A DNA stretch of 14,387 bases from an uncultured Clostridia bacterium (GTDB lineage: Bacteria > Bacillota > Clostridia > Christensenellales > Borkfalkiaceae), in NCBI GenBank assembly GCA_959605945.1, contig CAUHGY010000044.1, positions 1 to 14,387 on the forward strand, given 5' to 3'. Both the position numbers and the translations under genes were made by a program. Each line of letters starts with the position of its first letter. Position 1 is the stretch's first letter. Positions 1 to 7,618 of the stretch are shown here, in pieces. The notes under the pieces were generated by a model. That model searched no databases. It was given only the letters and a program-made list of their open reading frames with translations, and was not told where the DNA came from.

Positions 1-43
1 CGCTTACGATGAAACACTGCGTAAAAACAATTTATTGTTTTTA

Positions 44-190
44 CTTGTATTATAACTAAACCCATTAGGCAAAAACTTATTTTTGCCTGAGGCTGTCGCC
101 TTGCATTTTGCCTTGCGGCAAAATACGGGTTTAGTTGAAATACTTCGCTCGAAAACCCTTGCAAGCAAGTTTTCTCGCTTGTATTATAAA
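44..190. repeat. Nested palindromic intergenic element, cloverleaf-like
   Basis: Non-coding stretch made of inverted repeats. An outer stem AACTAAACCC (54-63) / GGGTTTAGTT (127-136) encloses three hairpins: AGGCAAAAA (67-75) / TTTTTGCCT (80-88), AGGC (90-93) / GCCT (98-101), and ATTTTGCC (105-112) / GGCAAAAT (117-124). A further hairpin GAAAAC (151-156) / GTTTTC (169-174) follows. The whole is bracketed by a 12-bp direct repeat CTTGTATTATAA at 44-55 and 178-189. It may be an interspersed palindromic repeat (REP/MITE-like) or the structured 3' end of an upstream transcript. It lacks the T-loop and acceptor features of a tRNA. Confidence 0.55.
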
Positions 191-241
191 CCAAAAAAAA
201 TTAAATAGTCAAATAAAAGCCGTTCATTTAGTGATAATAAA

Positions 242-270
242 TTGAAATTTTAAAATAATTATGATATACT
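242..270 (+). promoter_or_regulatory. Promoter of nfnAB
   Basis: TTGAAA (242-247), 17-nt spacer, TATACT (265-270), with an extended -10 TGa immediately before the -10 hexamer. Transcription would start near 277, about 26 nt before the nfnA start codon. Confidence 0.75.
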
Positions 271-302
271 GTTTTTATCCATAAAACAAAGGGAGTGCAA
301 TT

Positions 303-1145
303 ATGTTCGAGATTGTGGAAAAACGTTGTCTTAATCCCACTGTCACTCTGATGAAAATAAATGCTCCGAAGGTTGCCGCTAAAGCGGAACCCGGGCAATT
401 TATTATTTTGCGTGTTGACGATGACGGAGAGAGAATTCCTCTTACCGTTGCAGATTTCGACCGGGAAAAGGGTACGGTTACGATTATCTTTCAGATAGTC
501 GGCGCGACGACGAGAAAACTCGGCCTGAAAAACCAAGGCGAAACTATTAGCGATTTCGTCGGGCCGCTCGGCAGAAAAACAAATACCGAAGGTTTAAAAA
601 AGGTTGCCGTTGTCGGCGGAGGTGTAGGATCTGCAATAGCTTATCCCGTTGCAAAAAAATTTCACGAACAGGGTACCGTTGTTCATTCGATAATAGGATT
701 CCGCAGCAAAGACCTTGTTATTTTGGAAAATGAATTTGAAAAAGTCAGCGACAAATTTGTTAGAATGAGCGACGACGGCAGCTGGGGCGAGAAAGGCCTG
801 GTCACCGCGGCGCTTGAAAAACTGATCGAAAGCGGAGAGAGCTATGACGAGGTCATAGCAATCGGTCCGCTCGTCATGATGAAATTCGTCAGTCTGACCA
901 CTAAAAAATACGGCATTAAAACTGTCGTCAGTATGAATCCGATAATGATAGACGGAACGGGTATGTGCGGAGGCTGCCGGCTTACGGTGGGCGGAAAAAC
1001 CAAATTTGCCTGTGTTGACGGTCCTGAGTTTGACGGACACGAGATTGATTTTGACGAGGCTATAAAACGTTCGCAGATGTATAAACAGTTCGAGCGTGAA
1101 CGCGACGGCGAATTATGCAATCTTTTAAAAAAGGAGACGGAATAA
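303..1145 (+). CDS. nfnA: NADH-dependent reduced ferredoxin:NADP+ oxidoreductase subunit A (NfnA)
   Basis: Small subunit of the cytoplasmic NfnAB complex, which couples NADH and reduced ferredoxin oxidation to NADP+ reduction by flavin-based electron bifurcation. It is 280 aa, the usual family length. The N-terminal half is an FAD-binding ferredoxin-reductase-like barrel (RIPLTVAD near residue 44). A nucleotide-binding glycine motif VAVVGGGVGS lies at 101-110. C-terminal cysteines C222, C225 and C237 in MCGGCRLTVGG...FACVDGPEFDGH match the [2Fe-2S] site of the family. The ATG at 303 has GGGAG at 291-295, seven bases upstream. nfnB follows after one base, so the two are co-transcribed. The older annotation for this family is sulfide dehydrogenase or dihydroorotate dehydrogenase electron-transfer subunit; the partner gene makes NfnA the better call. 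Confidence 0.93.
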   Translation: MFEIVEKRCLNPTVTLMKINAPKVAAKAEPGQFIILRVDDDGERIPLTVADFDREKGTVTIIFQIVGATTRKLGLKNQGETISDFVGPLGRKTNTEGLKKVAVVGGGVGSAIAYPVAKKFHEQGTVVHSIIGFRSKDLVILENEFEKVSDKFVRMSDDGSWGEKGLVTAALEKLIESGESYDEVIAIGPLVMMKFVSLTTKKYGIKTVVSMNPIMIDGTGMCGGCRLTVGGKTKFACVDGPEFDGHEIDFDEAIKRSQMYKQFERERDGELCNLLKKETE

Positions 1146-1146
1146 T

Positions 1147-2538
1147 ATGCCCAATATGTCTTTGAAAAAGAACGAGATGCCGACGCAGGCGGCCGATGTC
1201 AGAAATAAAAACTTTGACGAAGTGGCGCTCGGATATACGCCCGAGCAGGCTATGGATGAGGCTGCGAGGTGTCTGCAGTGTAAAAATATGCCCTGCGTGG
1301 CGGGATGCCCCGTAAAGATACATATTCCCGAGTTTATTAAAGAAGTTGCCTCGGGCAACTTTGAAGAAGCTTATAAAATTATCGCACGGGAAAGCTCGCT
1401 TGCCGCCGTCTGCGGCAGAGTGTGCCCTCAGGAAACGCAGTGCGAAAGCAAATGCATCAGGGGAATAAAAGGCGAGCCCGTCGGTATCGGCAGGCTTGAA
1501 CGGTTTGTTGCCGATTATCACAACAATAACAGCTGCGACCTTCCCGAAAAAGCGCCTTCCAACGGCAAAAGCGTCGCCGTTATTGGCTCCGGTCCCGCCG
1601 GACTTTCCTGTGCGGGCGAACTGGCCAAACGCGGTTATTCGGTGACTGTGTTCGAGGCTCTGCACGTGGCGGGGGGCGTGCTTGTTTACGGCATTCCTGA
1701 GTTTCGTCTGCCGAAGAAAATCGTCAGCGAAGAAATAGAACACCTGAAAGCCATGGGCGTTGAAATAGAAACAAATACCGTAGTCGGAAAAACTTTTTCA
1801 ATAGACGAACTTTTTGAAAAAGGTTATCAGGCGGTGTTTATCGGTTCGGGAGCGGGACTTCCGAAATTTATGAATATTCCCGGCGAAAATCTGAGCGGAG
1901 TATATTCCGCAAACGAGTTTTTGACCCGTATAAATCTGATGAAGGCATATAGGGAAGATTCTGCCACCCCGATTCAGCACGCCAAAAACGTGGTCGTTGT
2001 CGGCGGCGGCAACGTAGCTATGGATGCGGCGCGCTGCGCAAAGCGTTTGGGTGCGCAAGTGACTATTGTATATCGCAGAACCGAAAAAGAACTTCCTGCA
2101 AGGCGTGAAGAAGTTGAACACGCAAAGGAAGAAGGAATAGTTTTCAGGCTTCTTACCAATCCCGTCAGAATAAACGGCGACGAGAACGGTTGGGTGAAGG
2201 GTATAACCTGCCTTAAAATGGAGCTTTCCGCCCCTGACGAGTCCGGCAGAGCGAGACCTGTCGCCATTGAAAACAGCGATTTCGATATAGATGCGGATTG
2301 CGTGATTATGGCGCTCGGCACTGCACCCAATCCGCTGATAAAATCAACTACCGAAGGGCTTGAAACGCAGAAATGGGGCGGCATAGTGGCTGACGAAATT
2401 ACCGGAGCCACTTCGCGCGAAGGCGTTTTTGCAGGCGGAGATGCGGTTACGGGTGCAGCCACTGTAATTCTCGCAATGGGCGCAGGGAAGAACGCCGCCG
2501 TTGCCATAGACGAATATATTAAAAATAAAAATAAGTAA
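1147..2538 (+). CDS. nfnB: NADH-dependent reduced ferredoxin:NADP+ oxidoreductase subunit B (NfnB, GltA-like)
   Basis: Large, bifurcating subunit of NfnAB, homologous to the small subunit of glutamate synthase and often annotated gltA. It is 463 aa. N-terminal cysteines C42, C45, C50, C54 and C89, C93, C99, C103 supply two [4Fe-4S] clusters. An FAD-binding GSGPAG lies at 147-152 and a second Rossmann motif for NADP(H), VVVVGGGNVAMDAA, at about 282-295, followed by the YRR of a phosphate-binding strand. No glutamate synthase large subunit is adjacent, and nfnA sits one base upstream, which favours NfnB over a GltD role. AAGGAG at 1131-1136 serves the ATG at 1147; the N-terminus aligns with family members, so later ATGs at 1156 and 1177 are less likely starts. 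Confidence 0.93.
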   Translation: MPNMSLKKNEMPTQAADVRNKNFDEVALGYTPEQAMDEAARCLQCKNMPCVAGCPVKIHIPEFIKEVASGNFEEAYKIIARESSLAAVCGRVCPQETQCESKCIRGIKGEPVGIGRLERFVADYHNNNSCDLPEKAPSNGKSVAVIGSGPAGLSCAGELAKRGYSVTVFEALHVAGGVLVYGIPEFRLPKKIVSEEIEHLKAMGVEIETNTVVGKTFSIDELFEKGYQAVFIGSGAGLPKFMNIPGENLSGVYSANEFLTRINLMKAYREDSATPIQHAKNVVVVGGGNVAMDAARCAKRLGAQVTIVYRRTEKELPARREEVEHAKEEGIVFRLLTNPVRINGDENGWVKGITCLKMELSAPDESGRARPVAIENSDFDIDADCVIMALGTAPNPLIKSTTEGLETQKWGGIVADEITGATSREGVFAGGDAVTGAATVILAMGAGKNAAVAIDEYIKNKNK

Positions 2539-2740
2539 ATTCGGTGCCCGTATAGTGGTATCTGCGGCGGCACAGGCGAACGATACAAAAACCGCAGGAA
2601 GTGAATTTTTCTGCGCGCGATGCGGCATCTGTCGCTTGAAAGACAACTTCCGTTGCCCGATAGGCTCAAACTTTAAACTTACAAAGTGCTGAAAGCTGCA
2701 ATACCGTTACAATAGTGTTAAAACAGAATAATTGTTTAGA
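2539..2740 (+). other. Gap after nfnB with possible decayed Cys-rich coding remnant
   Basis: No convincing gene, but two overlapping frames are cysteine-rich. Directly after the nfnB stop, in the same frame, is a 21-codon stretch beginning IRCPYSGICGG (2539-2601), which resembles the iron-sulfur CxxxxxCGGC motif of RlmD/TrmA-type RNA methyltransferases. In the next frame an open stretch to the TGA at 2690-2692 contains CARCGICRLKDNFRC. Neither has an ATG or a ribosome binding site. Inverted repeats CTGCGG (2562-2567) / CCGCAG (2592-2597) and GGAAGT (2597-2602) / ACTTCC (2646-2651) are also present. It could be a degraded gene fragment, a structured RNA tail, or chance. Confidence 0.2.
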
Positions 2741-2786
2741 AAAACATCCCCGTTCAGAGCCGAATAAAGCCGGACGGGGATGTTTT
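2741..2786. terminator. Bidirectional rho-independent terminator between nfnB and nagA
   Basis: Perfect 13-bp stem AAAACATCCCCGT (2741-2753) / ACGGGGATGTTTT (2774-2786) with a 20-nt loop. T-rich sequence follows on the plus strand (TTTTGTAT), and the complement of the 2731-2745 A-rich run gives a T tract on the minus strand. It lies between two convergent genes and would end both transcripts. Confidence 0.85.
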
Positions 2787-2803
2787 GTATCATCTTATAA
2801 TGA

Positions 2804-3955
2804 TTATGCCTTATAAACAATATTTCCTTCCCGAACCGTAAGAGCAATCGAAAAATCTTCGTTCATGACGGCGAAGTCGGCATTTTTGCCGATTGCGACG
2901 GAACCGTTGAAAGAATCTGTGCGAAGGTTCTTTGCCGGGTTGATGGTGGCAAAGTCCACGGCATCGGTAAATTTGACGTCGCATTTGGTTACGAGATTTT
3001 TAATTGCGTCGTTCATTTTCAATATGCTTCCGGCAAGCGTGCCGTCTTTGAGGCGTGCTTCGCCGTTTTTGACGATAACTTGCTGTCCGCCGAGCTCGCT
3101 CAGTCCGTCAGGCAGATGTTTGGCGCGCATGGCATCTGTGATAAGCGTAAATTTGCCGTGCGGTTTATTCTTTATAAGAAGTTTTATGGCGGGCACGCTC
3201 AGGTGTACCGTGTCGCATATAGCTTCGCAGTTTAGTTCGTCAAAAAGCAAAGCGCTTCCCACCGTGCCGATTTCCCTGTGATGCAGAGCCTTTTGTGCGT
3301 TGAAAGTATGCGTAACGCTGGTGACGCCGTTTTTTACGGCGTTTGTCATATCGGCGAATCCTGCATCGGTGTGGCCGGCGCTTGCCGTAACGCCTGTGGC
3401 TTTTAAGTGAGCAATCAGCTTGTCCGCTCCCGCTTCTTCGGGGGCAAGAGATACGAGTCTGATGTTGTTTCCGCTTGCAGTCTGATATTTTTCAAAAACT
3501 TTTACATCGGGGGCGGCAACGTATTTTTCGGGCTGTGCGCCGATGTGTTTTAAGGAAATAAACGGACCTTCGAGATGCGCGCCGAGCACTTTAGCCCCGT
3601 CTTTGATATCTTTTTCGATATAAGACTTTACCGCTTCGAGCGCTTTGATTATATTTTCGGGGCTTTGCGTCATGGTAGTTGCCAAAAAGCCGGTCGTGCC
3701 TTCGCTTGCAAGCGCGGTTGCTATCGTTTTAAGGTCGTTTTCGGTGCCGTCCATAGCGTCGGATCCTGCGGCGCCGTGCACGTGCTCGTCGATAAATCCC
3801 GGGAGAACGACTTGTTTATCACAATACGGCAGTGTTTCCGTTATGACAGATTCGTCATCGCCTATATAAGCGATTTTACCGTTATCAAAGCCTACTGTAA
3901 GGCTGAAAATGCCTTTGCCCGTTAAGTATACTTTTGCGTTTTTAAATCCCTTCAT
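2804..3955 (-). CDS. nagA: N-acetylglucosamine-6-phosphate deacetylase
   Basis: Amidohydrolase-superfamily enzyme that removes acetate from GlcNAc-6-phosphate to give glucosamine-6-phosphate in the cytoplasm. It is 383 aa, the normal NagA length. The metal and catalytic set is intact: H58-x-H60 in PGFIDEHVHG, metal ligand E129 in HLEGPF, H195 in SAGHTDA, H216 in VTHTFNA, substrate-side H251 in CDTVHLS, and catalytic Asp D274 in LITDAM. The C-terminal GTLAGSILKMNDAIKN block is also typical. The start has GGAG (complement of 3964-3967) eight bases upstream. It lies 28 bp downstream of the AraC-type gene on the same strand and is probably co-transcribed with it. With the divergent SIS deaminase and hexosamine kinase it forms a GlcNAc catabolic module. 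A second, more divergent NagA-like gene is at 12707-13846. Confidence 0.93.
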   Translation of the reverse strand: MKGFKNAKVYLTGKGIFSLTVGFDNGKIAYIGDDESVITETLPYCDKQVVLPGFIDEHVHGAAGSDAMDGTENDLKTIATALASEGTTGFLATTMTQSPENIIKALEAVKSYIEKDIKDGAKVLGAHLEGPFISLKHIGAQPEKYVAAPDVKVFEKYQTASGNNIRLVSLAPEEAGADKLIAHLKATGVTASAGHTDAGFADMTNAVKNGVTSVTHTFNAQKALHHREIGTVGSALLFDELNCEAICDTVHLSVPAIKLLIKNKPHGKFTLITDAMRAKHLPDGLSELGGQQVIVKNGEARLKDGTLAGSILKMNDAIKNLVTKCDVKFTDAVDFATINPAKNLRTDSFNGSVAIGKNADFAVMNEDFSIALTVREGNIVYKA

Positions 3956-3983
3956 AATTTTTTCTCCGTGCTATAGTATTTAT

Positions 3984-4886
3984 TTACAGCAGATTGTCTG
4001 CTTTGATCGAATTGATGTATTCGGTGGGGGACATGTCGGTGTGCTGTTTGAAAAGCCTGCTGAAATAAAATACCGAACCGAACCCGAGAATATCTGCAAT
4101 TTCGCTGACCGTGTATTTTTTCTGGCTGAGCAGCTCTTTCGCCTTGTTTATTTTCAGTTTTATGAAGTACTGAATGACGGAATATCCCGTTTTTTTCTTA
4201 AACTGCGCCTTTACATAACTTTTGCTGAACCCCAGTCTGAATGAAATTTCATTGAGATTTACCGGTTGCCCGCAGCTTAGTTTTTCGTTGAGAATGGCGC
4301 ATACGTTATCTGTTATTTTATCCGAACTGACGCTTAAAAGAGAGTTATTCTCCGTGTTTTCTCTGTTGCGGTCTCTTCTTATAAGAGAGAGCAATATAAG
4401 CTCCGTAGCATTTTTTATTATCTGCTCGCCGCCGAACGGAGCAGATTCTTTTTTAGTCATTTTAAGCAGGTGAAGGTCGTCAAGACGGTCCCGGTAGCTT
4501 ATTTTAGCTTCGTAAATTATTTTGTTGAGCAGGGTTTTTTCGTTGTCGTTCATCTCATATATTTTGCGTTTCAAATAACGCATGGCACGGCTTTTACATT
4601 CAAACGAGATGATAACCGAGTTCGCAAAGCCGTCCGCCGTGTATATAGTGTGCTCTTCGTCCGGCTTATGGAAAAACGCCTCGCCTTGTTTGAGAAAAAA
4701 CGTATCTTCGCCTGCCACGACGTAGGCGCTGCCGCTGTCGATATACACCATTTCCCAGAAATTATGTTTTTCGCCTGCAAAATGAAAGTTTTTTCCGTAG
4801 CGGAAATAATGTATGGTATATATGCCCGTGATGTTTATCGATTCTTTAAGGGCGTTTTTAATATATTTGTCATTTGCATCAATCAT
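3984..4886 (-). CDS. AraC-family transcriptional regulator
   Basis: A 300-aa regulator. The N-terminal cupin-like AraC sensing domain includes HNFWEMVYIDSGSAYVV at about 41-57 and GEAFFHKPDEEHTIY at about 68-82. The C-terminal domain has the two AraC helix-turn-helix motifs, LNEISFRLGFSKSYVKAQFKK (about 211-231) and VSEIADILGFGSVFYFSRLFKQ (about 260-281), ending MSPTEY. I chose the ATG at 4884-4886; the frame stays open upstream to a TTG at 4923-4925, but that adds a lysine/isoleucine-rich tail unlike the family. No clear ribosome binding site precedes either. It is probably co-transcribed with nagA and is divergent from the ROK gene, so it likely senses an amino sugar or derivative and activates one or both flanking units. 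The ligand is unknown. Confidence 0.88.
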   Translation of the reverse strand: MIDANDKYIKNALKESINITGIYTIHYFRYGKNFHFAGEKHNFWEMVYIDSGSAYVVAGEDTFFLKQGEAFFHKPDEEHTIYTADGFANSVIISFECKSRAMRYLKRKIYEMNDNEKTLLNKIIYEAKISYRDRLDDLHLLKMTKKESAPFGGEQIIKNATELILLSLIRRDRNRENTENNSLLSVSSDKITDNVCAILNEKLSCGQPVNLNEISFRLGFSKSYVKAQFKKKTGYSVIQYFIKLKINKAKELLSQKKYTVSEIADILGFGSVFYFSRLFKQHTDMSPTEYINSIKADNLL

Positions 4887-5075
4887 AATTAAATAAATGA
4901 TATTATATTTTTTTAAAAAAAGCAAGCATTTAATAATTTTTGTGTCTTTTAATGCAAATACTCGTTTTTATTTTATAAACCGTAAAGCGGATTTTGTTGT
5001 ATAATATTAAGTGAAAAAATAAAGATTGCGGTTTTTCGGCAATTTTTTAAGAAAAACTGACGAGAGGTGAATTCA
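4887..5075. promoter_or_regulatory. Divergent intergenic control region between araC and the ROK gene
   Basis: On the plus strand a perfect -10 TATAAT lies at 5000-5005, but no recognisable -35 hexamer sits 16-18 bases upstream, as expected for an activator-dependent promoter. On the minus strand TATAAT occurs at 4902-4907 (complement of ATTATA), only about 16 bases from the araC ATG, so any transcript from it would have a very short leader. A TTTTTTTAAAAAAA palindrome spans 4908-4921. A weak leader hairpin ATTGC (5025-5029) / GCAAT (5039-5043) followed by a T run precedes the ROK ribosome binding site. I found no convincing AraC direct repeat. Confidence 0.45.
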
Positions 5076-6437
5076 ATGAAGTTTGTTCCGCATTATGACA
5101 AAGAATTTATGCCGCTCAGCGTGGTTTTAAACGATTTTAGAAAAAACGTGCGCGCTGCGGAAAATAAAATGCTTAAGATCTGCGTGGAAAGAAACGACGG
5201 GTATAACTATATTTACGAACTTCCCGTCTATGCGGCGGAAGAAAAAAAGGAAGAAAATTACGCCGTTGCCGAAAGAATCATTAAATCTATCCTGTGGGTG
5301 GTCGGCGGTTATAAAATTTATATCTGCGGCGACGATTACGTTTATGACAGAATCAGACAGGATTACACGCCTGAAGGCAGGCGCGCTTTCGACGTGGACT
5401 TTATGCAAACCGTTTACGAAAAAAACTTCGAGGTTTTAAAAACAGACGGAAAAACTTTTCCGAAGCCGAGAAACTGTCAAGTTAAAATCGGCGGTCACCT
5501 GGACGGATGCCGAATCGGCTTTGACGCGGGCGGAAGCGACAGAAAGGTCAGTGCCGTTATAGACGGAAAAGTCGTTTACAGCGAGGAAGTGGTGTGGCAT
5601 CCCAAACTTCATAGCGACTATAAATATCATTATGACGGAATAATGTCGTCAATGAAAACCGCAGCTTCCAAAATGCCGCGCGTGGACGCGATCGGCGTTT
5701 CCAGCGCAGGCGTGTACATAAACAATAAAATAATGGTAGCTTCGCTCTTTTTGAAAGTCCCGAAAGAAGACTATAAAGAGCATGTTCAGCCCATGTATAC
5801 GGATATAGCTAAAGAAATCGGTGCGCCGATAGAAGTGGCAAACGACGGCGACGTAACCGCTCTTGCCGGGGCAATGGATCTGAACGATAACTGCGTTCTC
5901 GGCATAGCCATGGGAACAAGCGAAGCTGTCGGCTATATCAACGACAGAGGGCTTTTAAACGGCTGGCTGTCCGAAGTGGCGTTTGTTCCCGTAGATTTCA
6001 ATAAAAATGCCATGGTCGACGAATGGAGCGGAGATTATGGTTGCGGTGTCAAATATTTCTCGCAGGACGGTGTCATAAAGCTTGCTGAAAAGGCAGGCTA
6101 TAAGTTTTCGGAAGGAGCGTCGCCTGCAGAAAAACTCAAAGCCGTTCAGAAACTTATGGCGGACGGCGACGGGATGGCGAAAAACATTTACGAAGATATC
6201 GGGATATACTTAGGTTATGCTGTTCCGTATTACGCCGAGTTTTATAAAATAAAACATCTTCTGCTTCTCGGCAGAGTCACAAGCGGCAGCGGCGGCGCAG
6301 TGATAGTTGAAAAAGCCAAAGAAGTTTTAAGATCCGAATTCCCGCAGTTTGCCGATATAAACATTACCATGCCGGATGAATCCAACAAACGCGTAGGTCA
6401 GAGTATAGCGGCGGCGTCTCTGCCGGAGATAAAATAA
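5076..6437 (+). CDS. ROK-family sugar kinase-like protein with novel N-terminal domain
   Basis: A 453-aa protein. Residues about 145-450 are a ROK (repressor/ORF/kinase) actin-fold domain: ATP-site GFDAGG at 148-153, IGVSSAGVY near 206-214, catalytic Asp D257 in VANDGDVTALAGA, and the second phosphate loop LGIAMGTSEAVGYI at about 275-288. The ROK zinc motif CxCGxxGCxE is mostly lost: the aligned segment WSGDYGCGVKYFS keeps only C323. The first 140 residues are not a winged helix and I do not recognise them. A GTG at 5067 is in frame, but the ATG at 5076 has GAGAGGTG six bases upstream and is preferred. Within an amino-sugar cluster, a GlcNAc/hexosamine kinase is plausible; a sensor or regulator role is possible. 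Regulation by the divergent AraC protein is inferred. Confidence 0.82.
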   Translation: MKFVPHYDKEFMPLSVVLNDFRKNVRAAENKMLKICVERNDGYNYIYELPVYAAEEKKEENYAVAERIIKSILWVVGGYKIYICGDDYVYDRIRQDYTPEGRRAFDVDFMQTVYEKNFEVLKTDGKTFPKPRNCQVKIGGHLDGCRIGFDAGGSDRKVSAVIDGKVVYSEEVVWHPKLHSDYKYHYDGIMSSMKTAASKMPRVDAIGVSSAGVYINNKIMVASLFLKVPKEDYKEHVQPMYTDIAKEIGAPIEVANDGDVTALAGAMDLNDNCVLGIAMGTSEAVGYINDRGLLNGWLSEVAFVPVDFNKNAMVDEWSGDYGCGVKYFSQDGVIKLAEKAGYKFSEGASPAEKLKAVQKLMADGDGMAKNIYEDIGIYLGYAVPYYAEFYKIKHLLLLGRVTSGSGGAVIVEKAKEVLRSEFPQFADINITMPDESNKRVGQSIAAASLPEIK

Positions 6438-6447
6438 CGGATCAAAG

Positions 6448-6476
6448 TTGATTTTTAAAATAAAACATGCTATTAT
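6448..6476 (+). promoter_or_regulatory. Internal promoter before the SIS gene
   Basis: TTGATT (6448-6453), 17-nt spacer, TATTAT (6471-6476), with extended -10 TGc at 6468-6470. It sits in the 65-bp gap after the ROK gene, so the SIS and NahK genes can be expressed independently of the ROK promoter. Confidence 0.6.
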
Positions 6477-6502
6477 ATAAACAAAAACAGGAGAGTTGAA
6501 AT

Positions 6503-7585
6503 ATGAATTATCAGGATACTTTAATGTGGAAAGAAATCAGCGAAACACCCCGTATTTTCGGTGAAATACAGGCGGCCAACGATAAGACGATGAAAGAACT
6601 CGTCAAGGCGATAAAGGCTGGCAGCGCCACCAACTTCGTGGCGGCGGCACGCGGGACCAGCGATCACGCGCTTATATTTTTCAAATATGTTCTGGAAGTA
6701 AATTCAGGCTATACGGTCGGACTTTCGGCTCCCAGCGTTGTCACGCTGTATAAAGGAAAAATCGACTATTCAAAGAGCATTGTCATCGGATGCAGCCAAA
6801 GCGGGAAGGCGGCGGACGTTCTCGAAGTTATCAGGCGCGGCAACGAACAGGGCGCAATAACCATTGCGGTTACCAACGATGAGGAAAGCCCGATGGCGAA
6901 AGAAGCCAAATTCCATCTTTGGTGCAAAGCCGGTCCCGAACTCAGCGTGGCCGCCACCAAGACTTTCAGCGCTCAGCTTTATGTGCTGTTGTGGCTTGCG
7001 TCCGAATTGAGCGGGAACAAAGAAGATCTGAATATGCTTGCAGGGCTCGATAAAGCCATCGCCAGGGTCATTCCGCAGATTGACGAACTTACAAGCAAGT
7101 ATGCAGATAAATTCAAAGACATGAAGAGCGGGTTCGTTCTCTCGCGCGGAATAACTTTTCCCATAGCGCTTGAGGCTACGCTCAAATTGCAGGAAACCTG
7201 CTATATACAGATGAAAGGCTATGCCGGAAGCGATTTCTATCACGGGCCTATGGCTATGGTCAATGAAAACACGCCGGTAATAATTTATTGCGCAAGAAAC
7301 GACGGAGACGAAGAGATGCAAAGCATTGTCCGTGCCGATCAGATCAAGTGCATTGAAAAGATGCTCAGCCTCAAAGCGCCCGTTCTTCTTGTGACGAACG
7401 ACTGCGTTCTGACAGGAAAATTTGCAAAATGTAACGACGCGCTTATAACATTCAGCGTGCCGGAACAGTTCATGATGTTCGCATTCGCCCTGTTTGCGCA
7501 GATGTTCGCCTGCAAGATAAGCTGCGCCATAGGCAACAATCCCGACAGCCCGAGAGCGCTTAACAAAGTTACCATAACGAAATAA
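6503..7585 (+). CDS. Double-SIS-domain glucosamine-6-phosphate deaminase/isomerase (NagB-II / AgaS-like)
   Basis: A 360-aa protein equivalent to the isomerase half of GlmS without the glutaminase domain. SIS domain 1 carries AARGTSDHA (48-56), GCSQSGKAADV (96-106) and VAATKTFSAQ (149-158). SIS domain 2 carries SRGITFPIALEATLKLQET (214-232) and SDFYHGPMAMV (243-253). The C-terminus NPDSPRALNKVT is the signature tail of this group. Family members deaminate glucosamine-6-phosphate to fructose-6-phosphate plus ammonia (NagB-II) or the galactosamine equivalent (AgaS). Given nagA nearby, NagB-II is the best guess, but sugar specificity cannot be read. GGAG at 6490-6493 serves the ATG, and the gene has its own promoter. 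nahK follows after 33 bases in the same reading frame. Confidence 0.85.
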   Translation: MNYQDTLMWKEISETPRIFGEIQAANDKTMKELVKAIKAGSATNFVAAARGTSDHALIFFKYVLEVNSGYTVGLSAPSVVTLYKGKIDYSKSIVIGCSQSGKAADVLEVIRRGNEQGAITIAVTNDEESPMAKEAKFHLWCKAGPELSVAATKTFSAQLYVLLWLASELSGNKEDLNMLAGLDKAIARVIPQIDELTSKYADKFKDMKSGFVLSRGITFPIALEATLKLQETCYIQMKGYAGSDFYHGPMAMVNENTPVIIYCARNDGDEEMQSIVRADQIKCIEKMLSLKAPVLLVTNDCVLTGKFAKCNDALITFSVPEQFMMFAFALFAQMFACKISCAIGNNPDSPRALNKVTITK

Positions 7586-7595
7586 ACCGATTTAA

Positions 7596-7618
7596 ATTGT
7601 CGGTCAAATTGCGACAAT
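7596..7618 (+). repeat. Inverted repeat abutting the nahK start codon
   Basis: Perfect 7-bp arms ATTGTCG (7596-7602) and CGACAAT (7612-7618) with a 9-nt loop, ending directly against the ATG at 7619. The space normally holding a ribosome binding site contains none. It could be an RNA hairpin affecting initiation or a protein operator. The lacI promoter region carries an inverted repeat with the same ATTGTC/GACAAT arms. Confidence 0.5.

Noticed and set aside
1147..2538. Glutamate synthase small subunit (GltD) as the role of this gene
   Set aside because: Adjacent nfnA and absence of a large glutamate synthase subunit favour NfnB.
1974..2669. Minus-strand open frame over the nfnB 3' end
   Set aside because: Low-complexity Ser/Ala-rich shadow of nfnB with no family signal; it extends only slightly past the gene.
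2541..2680. tRNA-like stretch (TATAGTGGTA resembling a D-arm)
   Set aside because: No matching acceptor stem or T-loop (GGTTCAAATCC-type) follows at the right distance.
5025..5048. Leader hairpin plus T run before the ROK gene as an attenuator
   Set aside because: Only a 5-bp stem with a 9-nt loop; too weak to call a terminator.
5067..5075. GTG at 5067 as start of the ROK gene
   Set aside because: It lies inside the purine-rich ribosome binding site that is correctly spaced for the ATG at 5076.
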